A stretch of 64,000 bases of DNA from Malania oleifera. Its lineage: Eukaryota; Streptophyta; Magnoliopsida; Santalales; Ximeniaceae. The translations under genes and the position numbers were made by a program. Below the pieces are notes generated by a model. It saw nothing but the letters and a program-made list of their open reading frames with translations. It had not been told where the DNA came from and did no database searches. Where the stretch lies: NCBI RefSeq assembly GCF_029873635.1, contig NC_080426.1:52962093-53026092 (forward strand). The letters run 5' to 3'. Shown here in pieces: positions 42,529 to 53,193 of this stretch (positions are counted from its first letter, which is position 1; each line of letters begins with the position of its first letter).

Positions 42529-44608
42529 TGAAATTAGGAATAGCTTCCCAAGAGAGGGGGGGGTGAATTGGCTTTTAAAATTTCTTTTAAATCCTTTTTA
42601 GAATTCTTAAACTTATTTTATTTCTTTTAACCAATTTGTGACTGATTTGTTTAATATGTTAAGCACTCAAGAACTTAGTTTCTTTACTTAATTTTTAACC
42701 ATACAAACATCCAATCATTCAACCTAACAAATCAACTAAAATTATAAAGTAAACAAACAAGCCAATACACAATACTTATGTAATATAACAACTTAAGATG
42801 GTTGTTTGTTTATATTTTCCAAATTTGAACCAAGCCCTGTAGTGAATGAGAATTTATGCTTGCTGATGTAAAGCCCTGTATAGATGAATCAAATCACTCT
42901 TTCGAAATATTTAGAACTCAAATAAACTCTTGGTAAATTTATCTTTGGTATGTTAACCAAGTAACGTACTCCCGTAAGGTTTCCACAAGATATGGTTTAA
43001 CCAACATACTCCCTTTCAGTTTCCATAAACCAAATCAAAATTAAACCTTAAGTTTTTTTTATTTCCAAATATTACGTAGTATATATGATTATCAAATAAA
43101 CCATCCATGCAATTTAAAGATGTTGAAAATAAAGAGTACGGGAAAGAGAGAATGAGATGGAGATTTTTACGAGGTTTGGCTTATACCCAGCCTACGTCCT
43201 TATCCTTGGCAAACCACCAAAGGATTCACTAAACCTGTTCCATTGATGGGTGGAACAAACCTTTACAACCTCCTTGGTTAAGGCTAGAGCCCGCCTTCTC
43301 CAAACGATATTCCCTCGTTCGGTCACTCCTTTAGGCTAGAGCCCACCTCTCTAATCAATATCCCCTTACTTAGCCAATGATCCAAACAATCCTTGGACCA
43401 ACAAATAACTACAAGAAACACAAGATAAGATTTGTGTACAAGTATACTCTCTTAAAGAGCAAGTTAGCACAATTTCAGCACTATATACTTAAATGTAAAA
43501 TATCAATATGAAATACAATGAAGCTCAAGTGTAGAATTCACCAATATCCTTCTTAGATGAGGATTAGCAGTAGAAATTCCGAGGAGGAAGGATCAACACA
43601 TCAGAATATCTCAGCAAAATAATTTTACAATGAGTGAACAATAGAGCTTTGGAAGAACAAGAGTGCTTTTAGTTTTACAAGCAGATTTTTCAATTCTTGG
43701 ATGAGTTTTGATTTGCAAAACCATGTATTTATAGGCTTTCAAACTTGTTTCCATATTGCAAAAGTTTCCTTATAGAGTTTCCCAATTTTTTAGAATGTTT
43801 GGAGCTCAAACGGCTATATTTTAAAATATTAGAAGTTAAAAAATTTGCTTGTTGAACAGTGTTCAGACGTCTGATAACAGTGACCCCGCTTTAGTGTTTT
43901 GGCCATAAATTTTTCTGTATAACTCCAAATTAGGTGTTTTTGGTGTCAAAAGAAAGCTAAGATAAAATCCTACAACTTTTTAAGTTGACTACCTTTTAAC
44001 ATAAGGAGATTTTGATAGATAAAAATTCATCTCAATGCGGCTGTATAAAAAGTTACAACATTTGGGAAATTTCTTTTTGGTACTTTTTATTCCAAAAATG
44101 ATTCTAACATTTTTAAAATAATTTTTGACCTTTTAAAAATATTTTTAAGGTATTTTAAAAGGTATCTAGTTCTAATAAATTAACCTATGAGTTTCAAAGT
44201 ATTTCAAACGATATTTTAAACATTAAAGCACCTACATAAAGACTTCTAAGAAATTAACATTCTAAGTTCTTGAGTCTTCATGCTTTGTCCTTGGATTGAG
44301 TTCATGTTTTCTTCAAGCTTCCATATTCTTTGAGCTTTCTCACTTTGCCTTTCTTTGGCTCTTTGGACTTTAATATGCCTTGACTTTCAACAACTCATTC
44401 ATGTCCTCATATTCTTCAAGGTTTCATATATTATCTTTAAATCCATGCTTTGACTCATTTAAGCTTCATTTGATCCTTGTGAGCACTTTCACCTTGCTTT
44501 CTCATATGTGAGCCCTGAAATAACATTACTCAAACAAATACATTAAATTTCACTTTTTTGTTAGCATTAAAACAAAATAAAAAGATTTTAAACCTTGTAA
44601 GGCCAACA
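42529..44608 (-). repeat. M2 5' LTR
   Basis: Same ends as the 3' LTR. TATA CCTATAAATACA reads on the minus strand near 43725-43736 and the CAGACGTCTG palindrome lies at 43864-43873. The hairpin CCTTTGG/CCAAGGA lies at 43203-43223 with AAGGACGTAGGC after it. It differs from 37378-39452 by scattered substitutions and short indels. Confidence 0.92.
43180..43223 (-). promoter_or_regulatory. Conserved LTR leader hairpin and GGACGTAGG block
   Basis: On the minus strand CCTTTGG (43217-43223), loop TGGTTTG, CCAAGGA (43203-43209), then TAAGGACGTAGGCTGGG. One outer pair is lost compared with M3. Confidence 0.55.
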
Positions 44609-45647
44609 ATATATATATTACTTGGGAACAAAAATAACAATCCGAATATTTTGTTCACTAATTGAATATACAAACTTGAGAAACAAAAATTTGATAAAAC
44701 TAAACTCTTTCATATATTCTTGAATATATATATATATCGTTCTAAGATTGACTACAACAAAAACTATTTGATTGCTCAATTTGAGAGTGTTTTAAATATA
44801 TATGAGTGAGAAATCTTGGGAATATTTCAAGTCGTATTTTTATTCAAAGAGTTAATCTTGCAATTACTTGATAGCTGGAACGTAGATCTAAGTGCTACTA
44901 AAGATTATTTTACAAGGATCATATCTTGATTTTCCTGCATCAAGTGGATTGGTTTGAAACCCTAAAATCTCCAAAGTGTTTATTTATAAGAAAATAATTT
45001 TTTAGAGATATTATCTTGAAGGTAATTTTGTGAAGCATATCATACATATAACGATTTTATCGTTACACACATACTGATCTTCAAGTTTTATCATATGACT
45101 ATGTGTTAGGGATTTTTATTGTACTCATCAACTTGTGTAGAAGCATTATTGACTTTTTTTAGAATAGTTATATTGTAGTCATGGTTCGGGTTATGAATCG
45201 GGTTTGAGGAGAAAGTTGTATCTCTTGTAAGCAGCAGATTAGGAGGAAGTTGTACCTCTTGTAAGTAGCGGGTTGTAAGGGAAGTTCCACCCCGATTAAA
45301 GGAGCAGGGATTTAGTGGAATCCTTGAGTGGGTTGCTTAAGGTAAGGACGTACGCTGGGTTGGCTGAACCTCATAAAAATTGTGTTTCTCATCTCTCTTC
45401 CCTTTCTCCTTTTAATTTCCGCAACACATTTCATTACCTATCTTGGATGTGTGTATGTTGAATAACCTTACAAGAACTTGGTAATTAATTGGGTATAATT
45501 AAATATGAAATTATTAGATTGAATTAATTTCAAACCCTTGTGATTGTCTGTGTTAAATCTTAAAATAGGGGCTGATTAATGATGTAAAATTAAAAATTTT
45601 CAAAATTCCCAATTCACCCCCCCCTCTTGGGATTACACCTAAATTCA
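44609..45647 (+). repeat. C 3' LTR, right piece
   Basis: Continues the LTR cut at 37377, beginning with the second ATATA. It includes the leader, the repeated 'gttgta(t/c)ctcttgtaagcagc' block (45210-45275), the hairpin, and the family end 'cttgggattacacct' with CA at 45646-45647. Confidence 0.85.
45322..45363 (+). promoter_or_regulatory. Conserved LTR leader hairpin and GGACGTACG block
   Basis: CCTTGAG (45322-45328), loop TGGGTTG, CTTAAGG (45336-45342). One G-C pair is now G-T, so the stem survives as a wobble. AAGGACGTACG and GGCTGAACC follow. Confidence 0.6.
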
Positions 45648-45817
45648 TAGAAGGCGTGTTCATATTTATTTGTAAATGCATTTATTATTCTTGGGTTTAT
45701 AACAATATTATTGTCTGTAATAATTGCATCTGCATGCATTTATAGGATCTTAATCCTCAGACAGGACCATAAATTGACTAGAGGGAATCAAAGGCCATTG
45801 TTTGACCTTAAGGCAGA

Positions 45818-46459
45818 CTTCGGTCGACCGACGTTAAATTTTTGGGCTTAATTTAAAAGCCTAGGCCTTAGATTGACCTTAGGTCCTCAAGCACCACATA
45901 AAAAATCCCCTTAAACTCACAAGTCATATCTATGCAATTTTGGATAAAATTTAAGCAAAAAACAGGACCTATCCTTATTTTTGAATGGGCGTCGAGTGAC
46001 CAAACTCAACGCATAAAAAATGTCTCAGTCGACCGAATGGGTAAAAAGGTCAACAGTTGACCAAGCCCTAGGCAACCAAACTTAAAATGAACACCCTATT
46101 CACGGTTGATTGAACATATGAACTGTCACTTTTTACCTTCCTCAGGCACCCAAACTCTAAGTTCAAATATACACTAGGCGACCAAAGTATCAAGTTCAAA
46201 AGACCGAACTAACCATCGGGCGACCGAACCTCGAGCATTTGGAAAATTGCCTTAGCCCAGCCACCTGAACCTTCACTCAGGCACCTGAAGTCAAAAAGTT
46301 AACTTTTCTGACTTAATCTGTTCGGGCAACCGAAACTCTCGGGTTGCCACATTTTTACCACGGGTAATTAAGGGTAATCGAGATTAAAAATTGACTAAAC
46401 GTTTTTAATAATTCCCTTTGTGTCCAAATGGTTATATTTTTATGAATGTCTATATATAC
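45818..46459 (+). promoter_or_regulatory. Solo LTR promoter: GGTCGACCGA palindromes and TATA box
   Basis: 'cggtcgaccgacg' (45821), 'cagtcgaccgaat', 'gggcgaccgaacc' (46219) and 'cgggcaaccgaaac' (46324), then TATA 'ctatatatac' at 46450-46459. Many copies have lost a CG. Confidence 0.5.
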
Positions 46460-47332
46460 TACATCATTTGGGAAGATTAAGTAGAGATTAGCAAATAGAT
46501 TAGCAAAAATTCTCTTTGATCTTTCTTGAACTCCCATTGCATATAACTTCATATTTTCAAGCCTATATTTCATACTCTCATATATTCTTGCTTGAAAAAT
46601 ATTTTCAAGACCAGAGAGTATTATTTGCTTACTCCTTTCTTGCAAAATAATTGCAAGTTAGAGGGAGTTTGATTTTCACTTGCTTTGTGCTTCATACATT
46701 ATCTTAACGCTAGTATAATCTCTCATTCATTATTGTTGAAATTATTTTGAAAGAGTTAGCTTGAGTTGATCCCAGATTATTTCATTGATAAATATTATCT
46801 TGGGATAACTCTTTTCAGCTTTCGGATCTTTGCATCTTTGTTGTAAGATTCAAAGGCTAGATTTTGTGCTTATTGCAAAATATTTTTGAGAAGCTTATCT
46901 TGACTATCTCCTAATTTTATTGCTGAAAAATATTATTGAGGTGTTTTCTTAAGGTTATTTAGATTATGTGATTGCTTACATTGTGAAAACATATTCTAGA
47001 ATCAAAGATCTTACTCATTAACACGTTTACTTTGATACATATCTTGTTGTGAGAAGATACACTGTTTAGAACAAATCTCACTTAAGCAATAATTCTCTAT
47101 CATATGTGAGTGCATGGTTTACTATGCTGAATTGTAGTACATATTGGCTTGTGTAAAAGCATTTGAATTGTACGCAAAAGTTCTTATCATCTATTGTATT
47201 TCAGGCATGGTCTGAAGGGGTGTTGATATGACCCGTAAGGATTAGGTTGTAAAGGTTGAGGTCAGCCATAGTAATTTGACATGGTGTTGTAAAGGGTGTT
47301 GCTCCACCCATTAAGTGAGCAATAGTTGTAAT

Positions 47333-47375
47333 CCTCGGGCTTGCGAGTTGAGGCGGGGACCTAAGTAGTATTGGC
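47333..47375 (+). promoter_or_regulatory. Leader hairpin, diverged
   Basis: CTCG (47334-47337), loop GGCTTG, CGAG (47344-47347); CCTC/GAGG is an alternative outer pairing. It is followed by CGGGGACCTAAG and GGCCGAACC. This is the most diverged member of the hairpin set. Confidence 0.35.
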
Positions 47376-47600
47376 CGAACCCCAAAAACATTTCTTGTGC
47401 CGACTTTTAATTTTTGTAATTTAAATTTCAGTACTTAAATGTTTGTGTTTCATTGTTTGAATATTTGATTGGTTTTTCAATTATATAGAAAGACTCTAGG
47501 TTTGTATAATACTGTTTATGGAATTTGAATTGAGTTAGGAGAAAATTTTTAAATATCCAATTCACCGCCCTCTTGGGAATACACCTATTCCAACATATCT

Positions 47601-48689
47601 CCTTCTTAACCACAATATGATTCTTTTTAGGAGACAGTGTTGAAAACCCTCAAGAGCATAGAGGTTGATCGCCACATGGATCGGAAACTCCTTCACTTTC
47701 ACTCCTAATCTATTGCCCAGCTATAAGCCACTATGGGGCAACTAGCTACTTCTTTGAGTAGGGGAGATGAGGGTAAGTTTCCCAATTAGCCTCTAGTGAA
47801 CCCTAATGGACATTATGGAGTAGAATGCGAACAACAGCTGGAACTTCATCATATAATGCACAAGCCCAGGTCGTAACCACTCTTCGAAGTGGTAAAAAGA
47901 TAAACATTAGGGTTGGGGAGACATTAAACCAAGAAAAGAGTAGAGAGAAGATGAGGGCAGAACCTGAAAATGAACCATGTGACCCTCCTGCCCCTAGTCC
48001 GGTAGCAAATACCAAGATACCTATCCTCCCAAAAGAGAAAGTATTTACTCATTACATCCTTGTACCTTACCCTACAGCTCTTCATGCACCCTTCGAGTCT
48101 AGGAAGGAGACCACCACTGAGTCCATCATGGACACATTTAGACAAGTTAAGGTCAACATCCCTCTCTTAGATGCCATCAAACAAGTCCCTCCATACGCCA
48201 AGTTCCTCAAGGACCTATGCACACAAAATCGAAAATCAAGGGTGCACATAAATAAACAAGTGAAGCTGACCAAGCATATGAGCTCAATTCTTGTAGTTCA
48301 CCTTCCTCCTAAACTAAAAGACCCTGGTGCTCCAATTATTTCATGTGTAATTGGTGATTACAATATTGATAGGGCTTTTTTGGATTTAGGAGCATGTGTG
48401 AACCTCTTCCCATACTCGGTGTTTGAGAAATTCAATTTAGGAGAGCTTAAGCCCATCCCAGTCACCTTAAGTATCACTGATAAATTAGTCAAAAGGCCCT
48501 GGGGTGTAATAGAGAATGTCTTGGTCGAAATCAAGGAGTTCTACTATCCTGTTGACTTTATAGTCTTGGATAATGAACCTACAGAACCAACCAAGGACCA
48601 GATCCCCATCCTATTAGGACAACCTTTCCTAGCCATGGCTAATGCTTGCATTCAGTCAAGGATTATGGATGTGTCCTTTGGCAACATAT
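47601..48689 (+). pseudogene. H gag end and aspartic protease, Athila type
   Basis: The gag frame returns after solo LTR S with SFxETVLKTLKSIE and MGQLATSLS, broken by several stops and a shift near 47825. From there a 288-codon open stretch holds VVTTLRSGKKI (the usual Athila block ahead of protease), a Pro-rich spacer, and INIPLLDAIKQVPPYAKFLK, LPPKLKDPGAPIISCVIG. The protease core is RAFLDLGACVNLFPYSVF with the catalytic Asp at 48382-48384. KPIPVTLSITDKLVKRPWGVIENVLV, FYYPVDFIVLD and PILLGQPFLAMANACI follow. It stops at TAG 48689. This is the longest intact coding stretch of H. RT would normally follow but does not. Confidence 0.9.
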
Positions 48690-49076
48690 AGCTCCAGCTG
48701 AACGTATTCCACACTTCTCAACACCCACCCGATGACATCCAAGCGGTGGATGTTGACATGATAGACGAATGTGTTGAGGATGTGATTCACTCAATTCTAT
48801 GGAGGAACCCCCTAAAGGGTACATTTCAGCTGAAGAACCCCTTTATATCTAACCTGGAGGACCTGTATGAACAAATCTTTGCAATCCAATATTCAGGCTC
48901 CTATTTGAAGGGCCTGCTATGGGTAAATGAGACATAAGTCAATAAAGAAATGGTGGAAGAAACCTCTTTTCAAACAAAGGTGAGTTCAGCTAACATTTTC
49001 ACTACATCTAGCTGAAGACAATAAACTTAGCACTTTTAGGAGGCAACCCAAGCATATGTACTCTTATTTTCTTTTC
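48690..49076 (+). other. H linker after protease, pol missing
   Basis: The first ~270 bases still encode the acidic stretch between protease and RT of Athila elements (DVDMIDECVED...). From about 48960 it changes into noncoding sequence with 'gctgaagacaataaac' and 'ttaggaggcaaccca' (49029-49045), a block I know as common upstream of the second ORF of Athila-like elements. No RT, RNase H or integrase motif is seen, so about 3 kb of pol is missing. Confidence 0.65.
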
Positions 49077-49621
49077 CCTTTGAATCTTTAGATTGTACAT
49101 TATAGTGTGAATAGGGTAAGAGCCTGCATGATAGGTTGTAGGACAGTAAGGGTGTGACTAGGGCACGACCATCATGCACATGAGCGACCTAGTCGATGCC
49201 CTAAAAATTCCTTGAGCTTATAAAATACCAAGAGATTCGACCATGTTCACGAATAGCACTGAGCTGTGCGCGACCTGTTCAAGCAGATCGAAAGTCTATT
49301 AAAACCCTTTTTCCCTTACGATCTCTCACCTTCCAAGCTCTCTCCCTCTCAATCGATCCCCGTTGCACCCACTTCTGACCTTGTCACCTAAATTTCATCC
49401 ATCTTCCTCGAGCCTCAATGAACATCCAGTAACAACTTGAGCATCCTTAACTCCGAAAGCTCACCCCTTGGTGCAAAACCCCCTTCAAACGATGCCTATA
49501 TGGTTTTGGGTGAGTGGTCTCCCATCCTTTCATTCTCTCTGTCTTTTTTTTTTCCCCATTGTCAGCAAACACTTCGCATTTGTTCATCTTCCACCCCCCA
49601 TTCTCCATTACCCCAAAACAA
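49077..49621 (+). promoter_or_regulatory. Promoter-like block in front of the H additional ORF
   Basis: Short blocks 'gcacgacc', 'gagcgacctagtcgatg', 'ttcgaccatg' and 'gtgcgcgacctg' lie at 49149-49276, recalling the CGACC blocks of the H LTR. TTATAAAATACC (about 49218-49229) and TATTAAAACCC (49297-49307) are TATA-like. After the second comes a C/T-rich leader (49306-49360) like plant mRNA 5' ends. A GT...AG segment (49510-49565, GTGAGT and TTGTCAG) could be a shrunken intron but is only 56 bases. The likely ATG is at 49622. Confidence 0.45.
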
Positions 49622-51071
49622 ATGCCTCACCGTCCCAAATCTAGGATTACTTCTAAACAACCCCAATCGTCTTGGACCCCCACCAAGCTAGAGAAGGCCC
49701 ATGTTCAGCTTCATAATGAGACGTCGTCTAGGTCACAACACACACCACCAAACCAATGTCATCGAGTCCAAACAACACAACCACAGCTTAAGAAAAAAAA
49801 AGAAACAACAAGGTCGTGCAAAGGATGACTCTAGTCGGTTATGATTTTCGAACAATGAACACATTCAAGCTAGATGCGACTCAGACTCACAAAAGGAAAA
49901 AGTGCTATTTTTTTATCCTTGAAATATGAAAATTTGACCACTAAATAACCCTACCAAGTGCTGCTTACCATCCAGAGCTGGTTTGAAAATTTTATTAGAA
50001 TATGCAGCACAATCCAGACACTAAGGTCTGGTCTACTGATGTTTAGGGCATATTGATTGAGCTTACTCCTAATTTTATTCATAGAGCATTGTCACACCAA
50101 GAGGTTGACACAACGCCATAGGAAGCACTTGATTCTTCAAATATCCATCACATCATCACGCATATGTTCCATAGACAGTATTATTATAGAAGTATTATGC
50201 TACGTTGTACATGTACAACTCTGAGTAGAGTACCATATGACTTGCTCCTTAGGGATCTAATTCTTCAATGAAACATCTGTGATTCTGACCACCATTCTGA
50301 GCGGCCCAACATTCTCTCCTAGCCCTCTATGTTGTGCATAGAGGTATGCAGTGACCATCCCTTAGTTGATTGCGGTCTATATGAGGAACGCAAAACACCC
50401 AAAGATGAGGAGGCTAGCACCAAAGCCCATAGATGGCTTGCTAAGGATCTGAGGAAACCGCTTATTCCCTATGCCCAGCTAATCATGGCAATATTGATGT
50501 GTTTAAAGATTAACCCAGGTGACCCTGATATGCACATCCCCATTGGTGAGGTTACAACAAAAATGACGTGGCGCCAAAATCTGCAATTAGTAGCCATGGC
50601 CCAACAGAAAGTCAACAGATGGGCACCTTTTGAAGGAAGTTTTGGGTCAGAGTTTACCATCCCAAATTTCTATTATGACCTCAAGGATCAGTGAGCACGA
50701 TCGCCTGTGCCACCTCCTTACCACACACCAAAGAATAAAAAGAAGATAGTAGATATATCCTCCATGACTATAGCAGCTCCATTCAAGGCAGCAGCCCCCA
50801 CAACAGCACCGCCTCTACCAGCATCGCCTTCTAGGCCTCAGATAGGGGATGACTTGGGCAATCCACGCTATGATTTTGAGCACCTTCATTTTTAAATGGT
50901 AGAGATGAGAGGAGAAATGCACCAGATTTTTTAGGCCATCATCGAGATTCTATGTATCAGCTTCTTGCACATCGTCGAGTCAGTTATCTCTCCAGGATTC
51001 GCTACTGCGTCAGAACCAACTGCAGCCCTAGATCCCTTTCCCGTACCCTCTACCTCTTTACTCTATCCACC
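49622..51071 (+). pseudogene. H additional ORF, N-terminal part
   Basis: Unknown-function ORF behind gag-pol. It starts MPHRPKSRITS after a CAAAACAA context much like the M3 additional ORF (MPQIKS). Broken frames then show YHPEL-V...F..NM, STDVxGILIELTPNFIHRALSHQE, IHHIITHMFHRQYYYRS, LSRVPYDLLLRDL, LCIEVCSDHPLVDC, DLRKPLIPYAQLIMAILMCLKIN and ITWRQNL-like segments, then a Pro/Ala-rich tail. The 'Y-P-x-x-V...F-x-x-N-M...I-x-L-T-P' pattern resembles the 'putative plant transposon protein' domain (Pfam Transposase_32, named from memory), weaker than in M3. It is cut at 51071 by M3 and continues at 61389. Function unknown; not a recognised envelope. Confidence 0.6.
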
Positions 51072-51547
51072 TGAAATTAGGATAGCTTACCAAGAGGAAG
51101 GTGAATTGGGATTTTAAAATTCTTTTCTTTTTAATACTTTGTTTTATATTAACAATCACAACAAGCAATCACAAAATCAAGTCAACCACAACCAATCAAT
51201 AAAATAATCAAAATCGTGATCTTTATATCAATAGCCCTGTATCAAAATGTAAAGCATGCAGAATTTATATAAGCCCTGTGTTATTCCACAATCACACTTC
51301 TTCCTTGTGTTTAGTAATTAAACAAACTTTCAGATTAATAAGTTTAGGATGATCAACCAATGTAGTCCCTTTCGGTTTCCACAATCAATATTGATCAAGC
51401 CAAAACGAATTATCCTCTGGTCTATTTAACAACCATACACTCAGAATTTAACAGTTTAAAGCATACACGTAGGTTTTAAGTTTCGCTAAAAAATAAAGAG
51501 TAAGGAAGAAAAGAATCAAGGTTTTACGAGGTTCAGCTTATACCCAG

Positions 51548-51580
51548 CCCACGTCCTCGCCTTTGGCAAACCACCAAAGG
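51548..51580 (-). promoter_or_regulatory. Conserved LTR leader hairpin and GGACGTGGG block
   Basis: On the minus strand CCTTTGG (51574-51580), loop TGGTTTG, CCAAAGG (51560-51566): a perfect 7-bp stem, then CGAGGACGTGGG. Confidence 0.65.
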
Positions 51581-52154
51581 ATTCACTAATTCAGTTCCAT
51601 TGATGGGTGGAACAATACCGATTACAACCACTCCATCCTTTAGGATAGAGCCTGTCTCTCCAAATGATATTCCCTCGTTCGGTCCAACAATCCTACAATC
51701 TTTAATACGTCTATAAACAAGAAACAAGATAGAGAAAAGTTTGTGTACAAAAGACACTCCCACAACATTGTAGATTAGCACAAGATTTAGTACAAGAATA
51801 CATCAAAGTAAATCAAATATAAAAGGATTTGAAGCTCAAACTGAATTTAGATCACCAAATATCTTTCAAGTATTGAAAGATTCAAACTTTGAAGGCTTTA
51901 CTTTGAAATTTGTATCAGCAGTAACTCACTAGTTGAAGTAGGATGAACACGAGAGTTAGAGAGCTTTTAGGGAATTTTGATTGCTAGAAAATTTCTTGGT
52001 GTAAAAATCTTTGAAGTTTGAAGTTATTTGTAGATGTTTTCAAAGTAATTCCTTGCCCTCCAAGTTTACTTGGAGTAATCCCCAAGTTTTTCAAAAGAGT
52101 AGTGCCCAAGATATCCTTTTAAAAATCTTCTCGTTGGAGTATTTTAAAAAACGT

Positions 52155-52350
52155 TCGAGTGGCAGTCGCCTGCCACGACCTGGCAGTCGTTTGCCATAGA
52201 GGATTGCAAAACTCATAATACTAGCAGTCGCCTGCCAAAACCTAGGTAGTTGCCTGGCTTGACCACCAAGGCGCCTGGCTATGCTCAGGCAGTCGCCTAG
52301 CCCCTTACTGCCTCTTTTAAGAAAACTTTTCTTATTTTGGCAATCGCCTA
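52155..52350 (-). promoter_or_regulatory. GGCAGTCGCCTGCC palindrome array in the M3 LTR
   Basis: 'gtggcagtcgcctgccac' (52158-52175), 'ggcagtcgtttgcca', 'agcagtcgcctgcca', 'aaggcgcctgg', 'aggcagtcgcctagc' and 'ggcaatcgcctag'. The 5' LTR has the same array at 60750-60980. Confidence 0.6.
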
Positions 52351-52779
52351 GTATATCAGATTTCAAAAAAAAATTTCTTCTTTTGAACCCTCATTCATTT
52401 TGATGTTTTAAACATTCTTTAGGGTTTTTCTAACATCACTTTTCTAAGTTTCTTTTTTTTTTTTTTTTTATAAGAGCTTCAATTCAGTTTATATTTGAAG
52501 TTTACTTGAAGTACTTACATTCAACGATTCTTAAAACTATATTCTTTTGATCTTCAATTGATTCTTTGTTCTTCTATCATCTTTAAGCTTCTGATTATCT
52601 TTCTTTTCTTAGTCTTCTTAAATAGTACTTTTCATCATGAGCTTCATCATCCTTTTGAGCTTTGAGCTCTCTCTAAGCTTTGCCTTCTTCATGAAAACTT
52701 TCACTTGAAACAAACCATATTAAACATATCATGATTTGTTATCATCAAAATAAGAATTGTAAGCCTTGTTAGGTCAACA

Positions 52780-53193
52780 ATCTCTCCCTTTTTGATGATG
52801 ACAAATCTAGAGAAAAAAAAAATATATGAAATAAAGCGCATGGCTCCCCCTTTCAACAAGCATGAGATAAACAAAAGCATATACCAATTATATTCATACA
52901 AATCATGTCATTTTCAAAATGCATTCATACAACAAGCATTCCATTACATATGCATTCATATTCTTACAAGCCCATAGCATATTTCTTTTTGCACTTCTTT
53001 CTCTCAAACACTCTCCCCCTTTGGACATGAATCAAAAAGGAAAAGGAAGAGCGATACAAAAAAAACATAGTGAAGAGCTGTAATACATAGTACTTGTAGA
53101 TCTTACAAACACAAAGGAAATGCTATCCGATGAAGTACTTAGAAATACTAATACATAGGCAAAAAGTTTTAAACATCACAAAGAGGAAGCAAA
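52780..53193 (-). other. M3 3' noncoding region with purine tracts
   Basis: Complement of purine tracts at 52780-52795 ('atctctccctttttgatg', the PPT), 52846-52856 ('gctccccctttc') and 53009-53030 ('ctctccccctttggacatga'). No ORF. Confidence 0.75.

Larger units (their letters stand above)
37378..44608 (-). mobile_element. Gag-only Sirevirus M2 (non-autonomous), complete with target duplication
   Basis: Minus-strand element of 7231 bases: 5' LTR 42529-44608, primer site, gag 40604-42471, noncoding 39453-40603, 3' LTR 37378-39452. Perfect 5-bp target duplication ATATA on both sides. The LTRs (2075 and 2080 bases) look about 95% alike over the stretches compared by eye. There is no pol. It sits inside the 3' LTR of C, and gag ends at the same place as in M1, so the loss of pol predates both copies. 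Confidence 0.92.
24997..45647 (+). mobile_element. Sirevirus tandem array B-C sharing a central LTR (interrupted by M2)
   Basis: Order: LTR remnant (24997-25597), B internal (25598-29600), full LTR (29601-31784), C internal (31785-36482), LTR (36483-37377 and 44609-45647). B and C are clearly the same family and close to A. Both internals have lost their 5' part: B joins LTR to gag mid-way, and C starts in gag directly after the central LTR without primer site. The outer LTRs share CTCGTCGACGAA palindromes, whereas the central LTR has a CAGTAGCCTGAA type. The flanks carry AGAAG within one base of each end, a weak sign of a target duplication. Confidence 0.75.
45648..47595 (+). repeat. Solo Sirevirus LTR S, right piece
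   Basis: Continues the LTR begun at 24807. It has GGTCGACCGA/CGGGCGACCGAACC palindromes (45818-46335), TATA 'ctatatatac' (46450-46459), the leader, the hairpin block (47333-47375) and the family end 'ttgggaatacacct' to CAACA at 47595. TATCT at 47596-47600 is the second copy of the target duplication. No internal element sequence is attached on either side. Confidence 0.8.
51072..52779 (-). repeat. M3 3' LTR
   Basis: Minus strand TGTTGACC (52779) to CCTAATTTCA (51072), 1708 bases. It contains the GGCAGTCGCCTGCC array (52155-52350) and the hairpin block (51548-51580), plus a T19 run near 52450. TATA is weaker than in the 5' copy (plus 52025-52035, 'gttatttgtagat'). Confidence 0.92.

Noticed and set aside
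24992..45653. A clean 5-bp target duplication for the B-C array
   Set aside because: GAAGA on the left and TAGAA on the right do not match in register; AGAAG matches only with a one-base shift, so it is kept as weak support.
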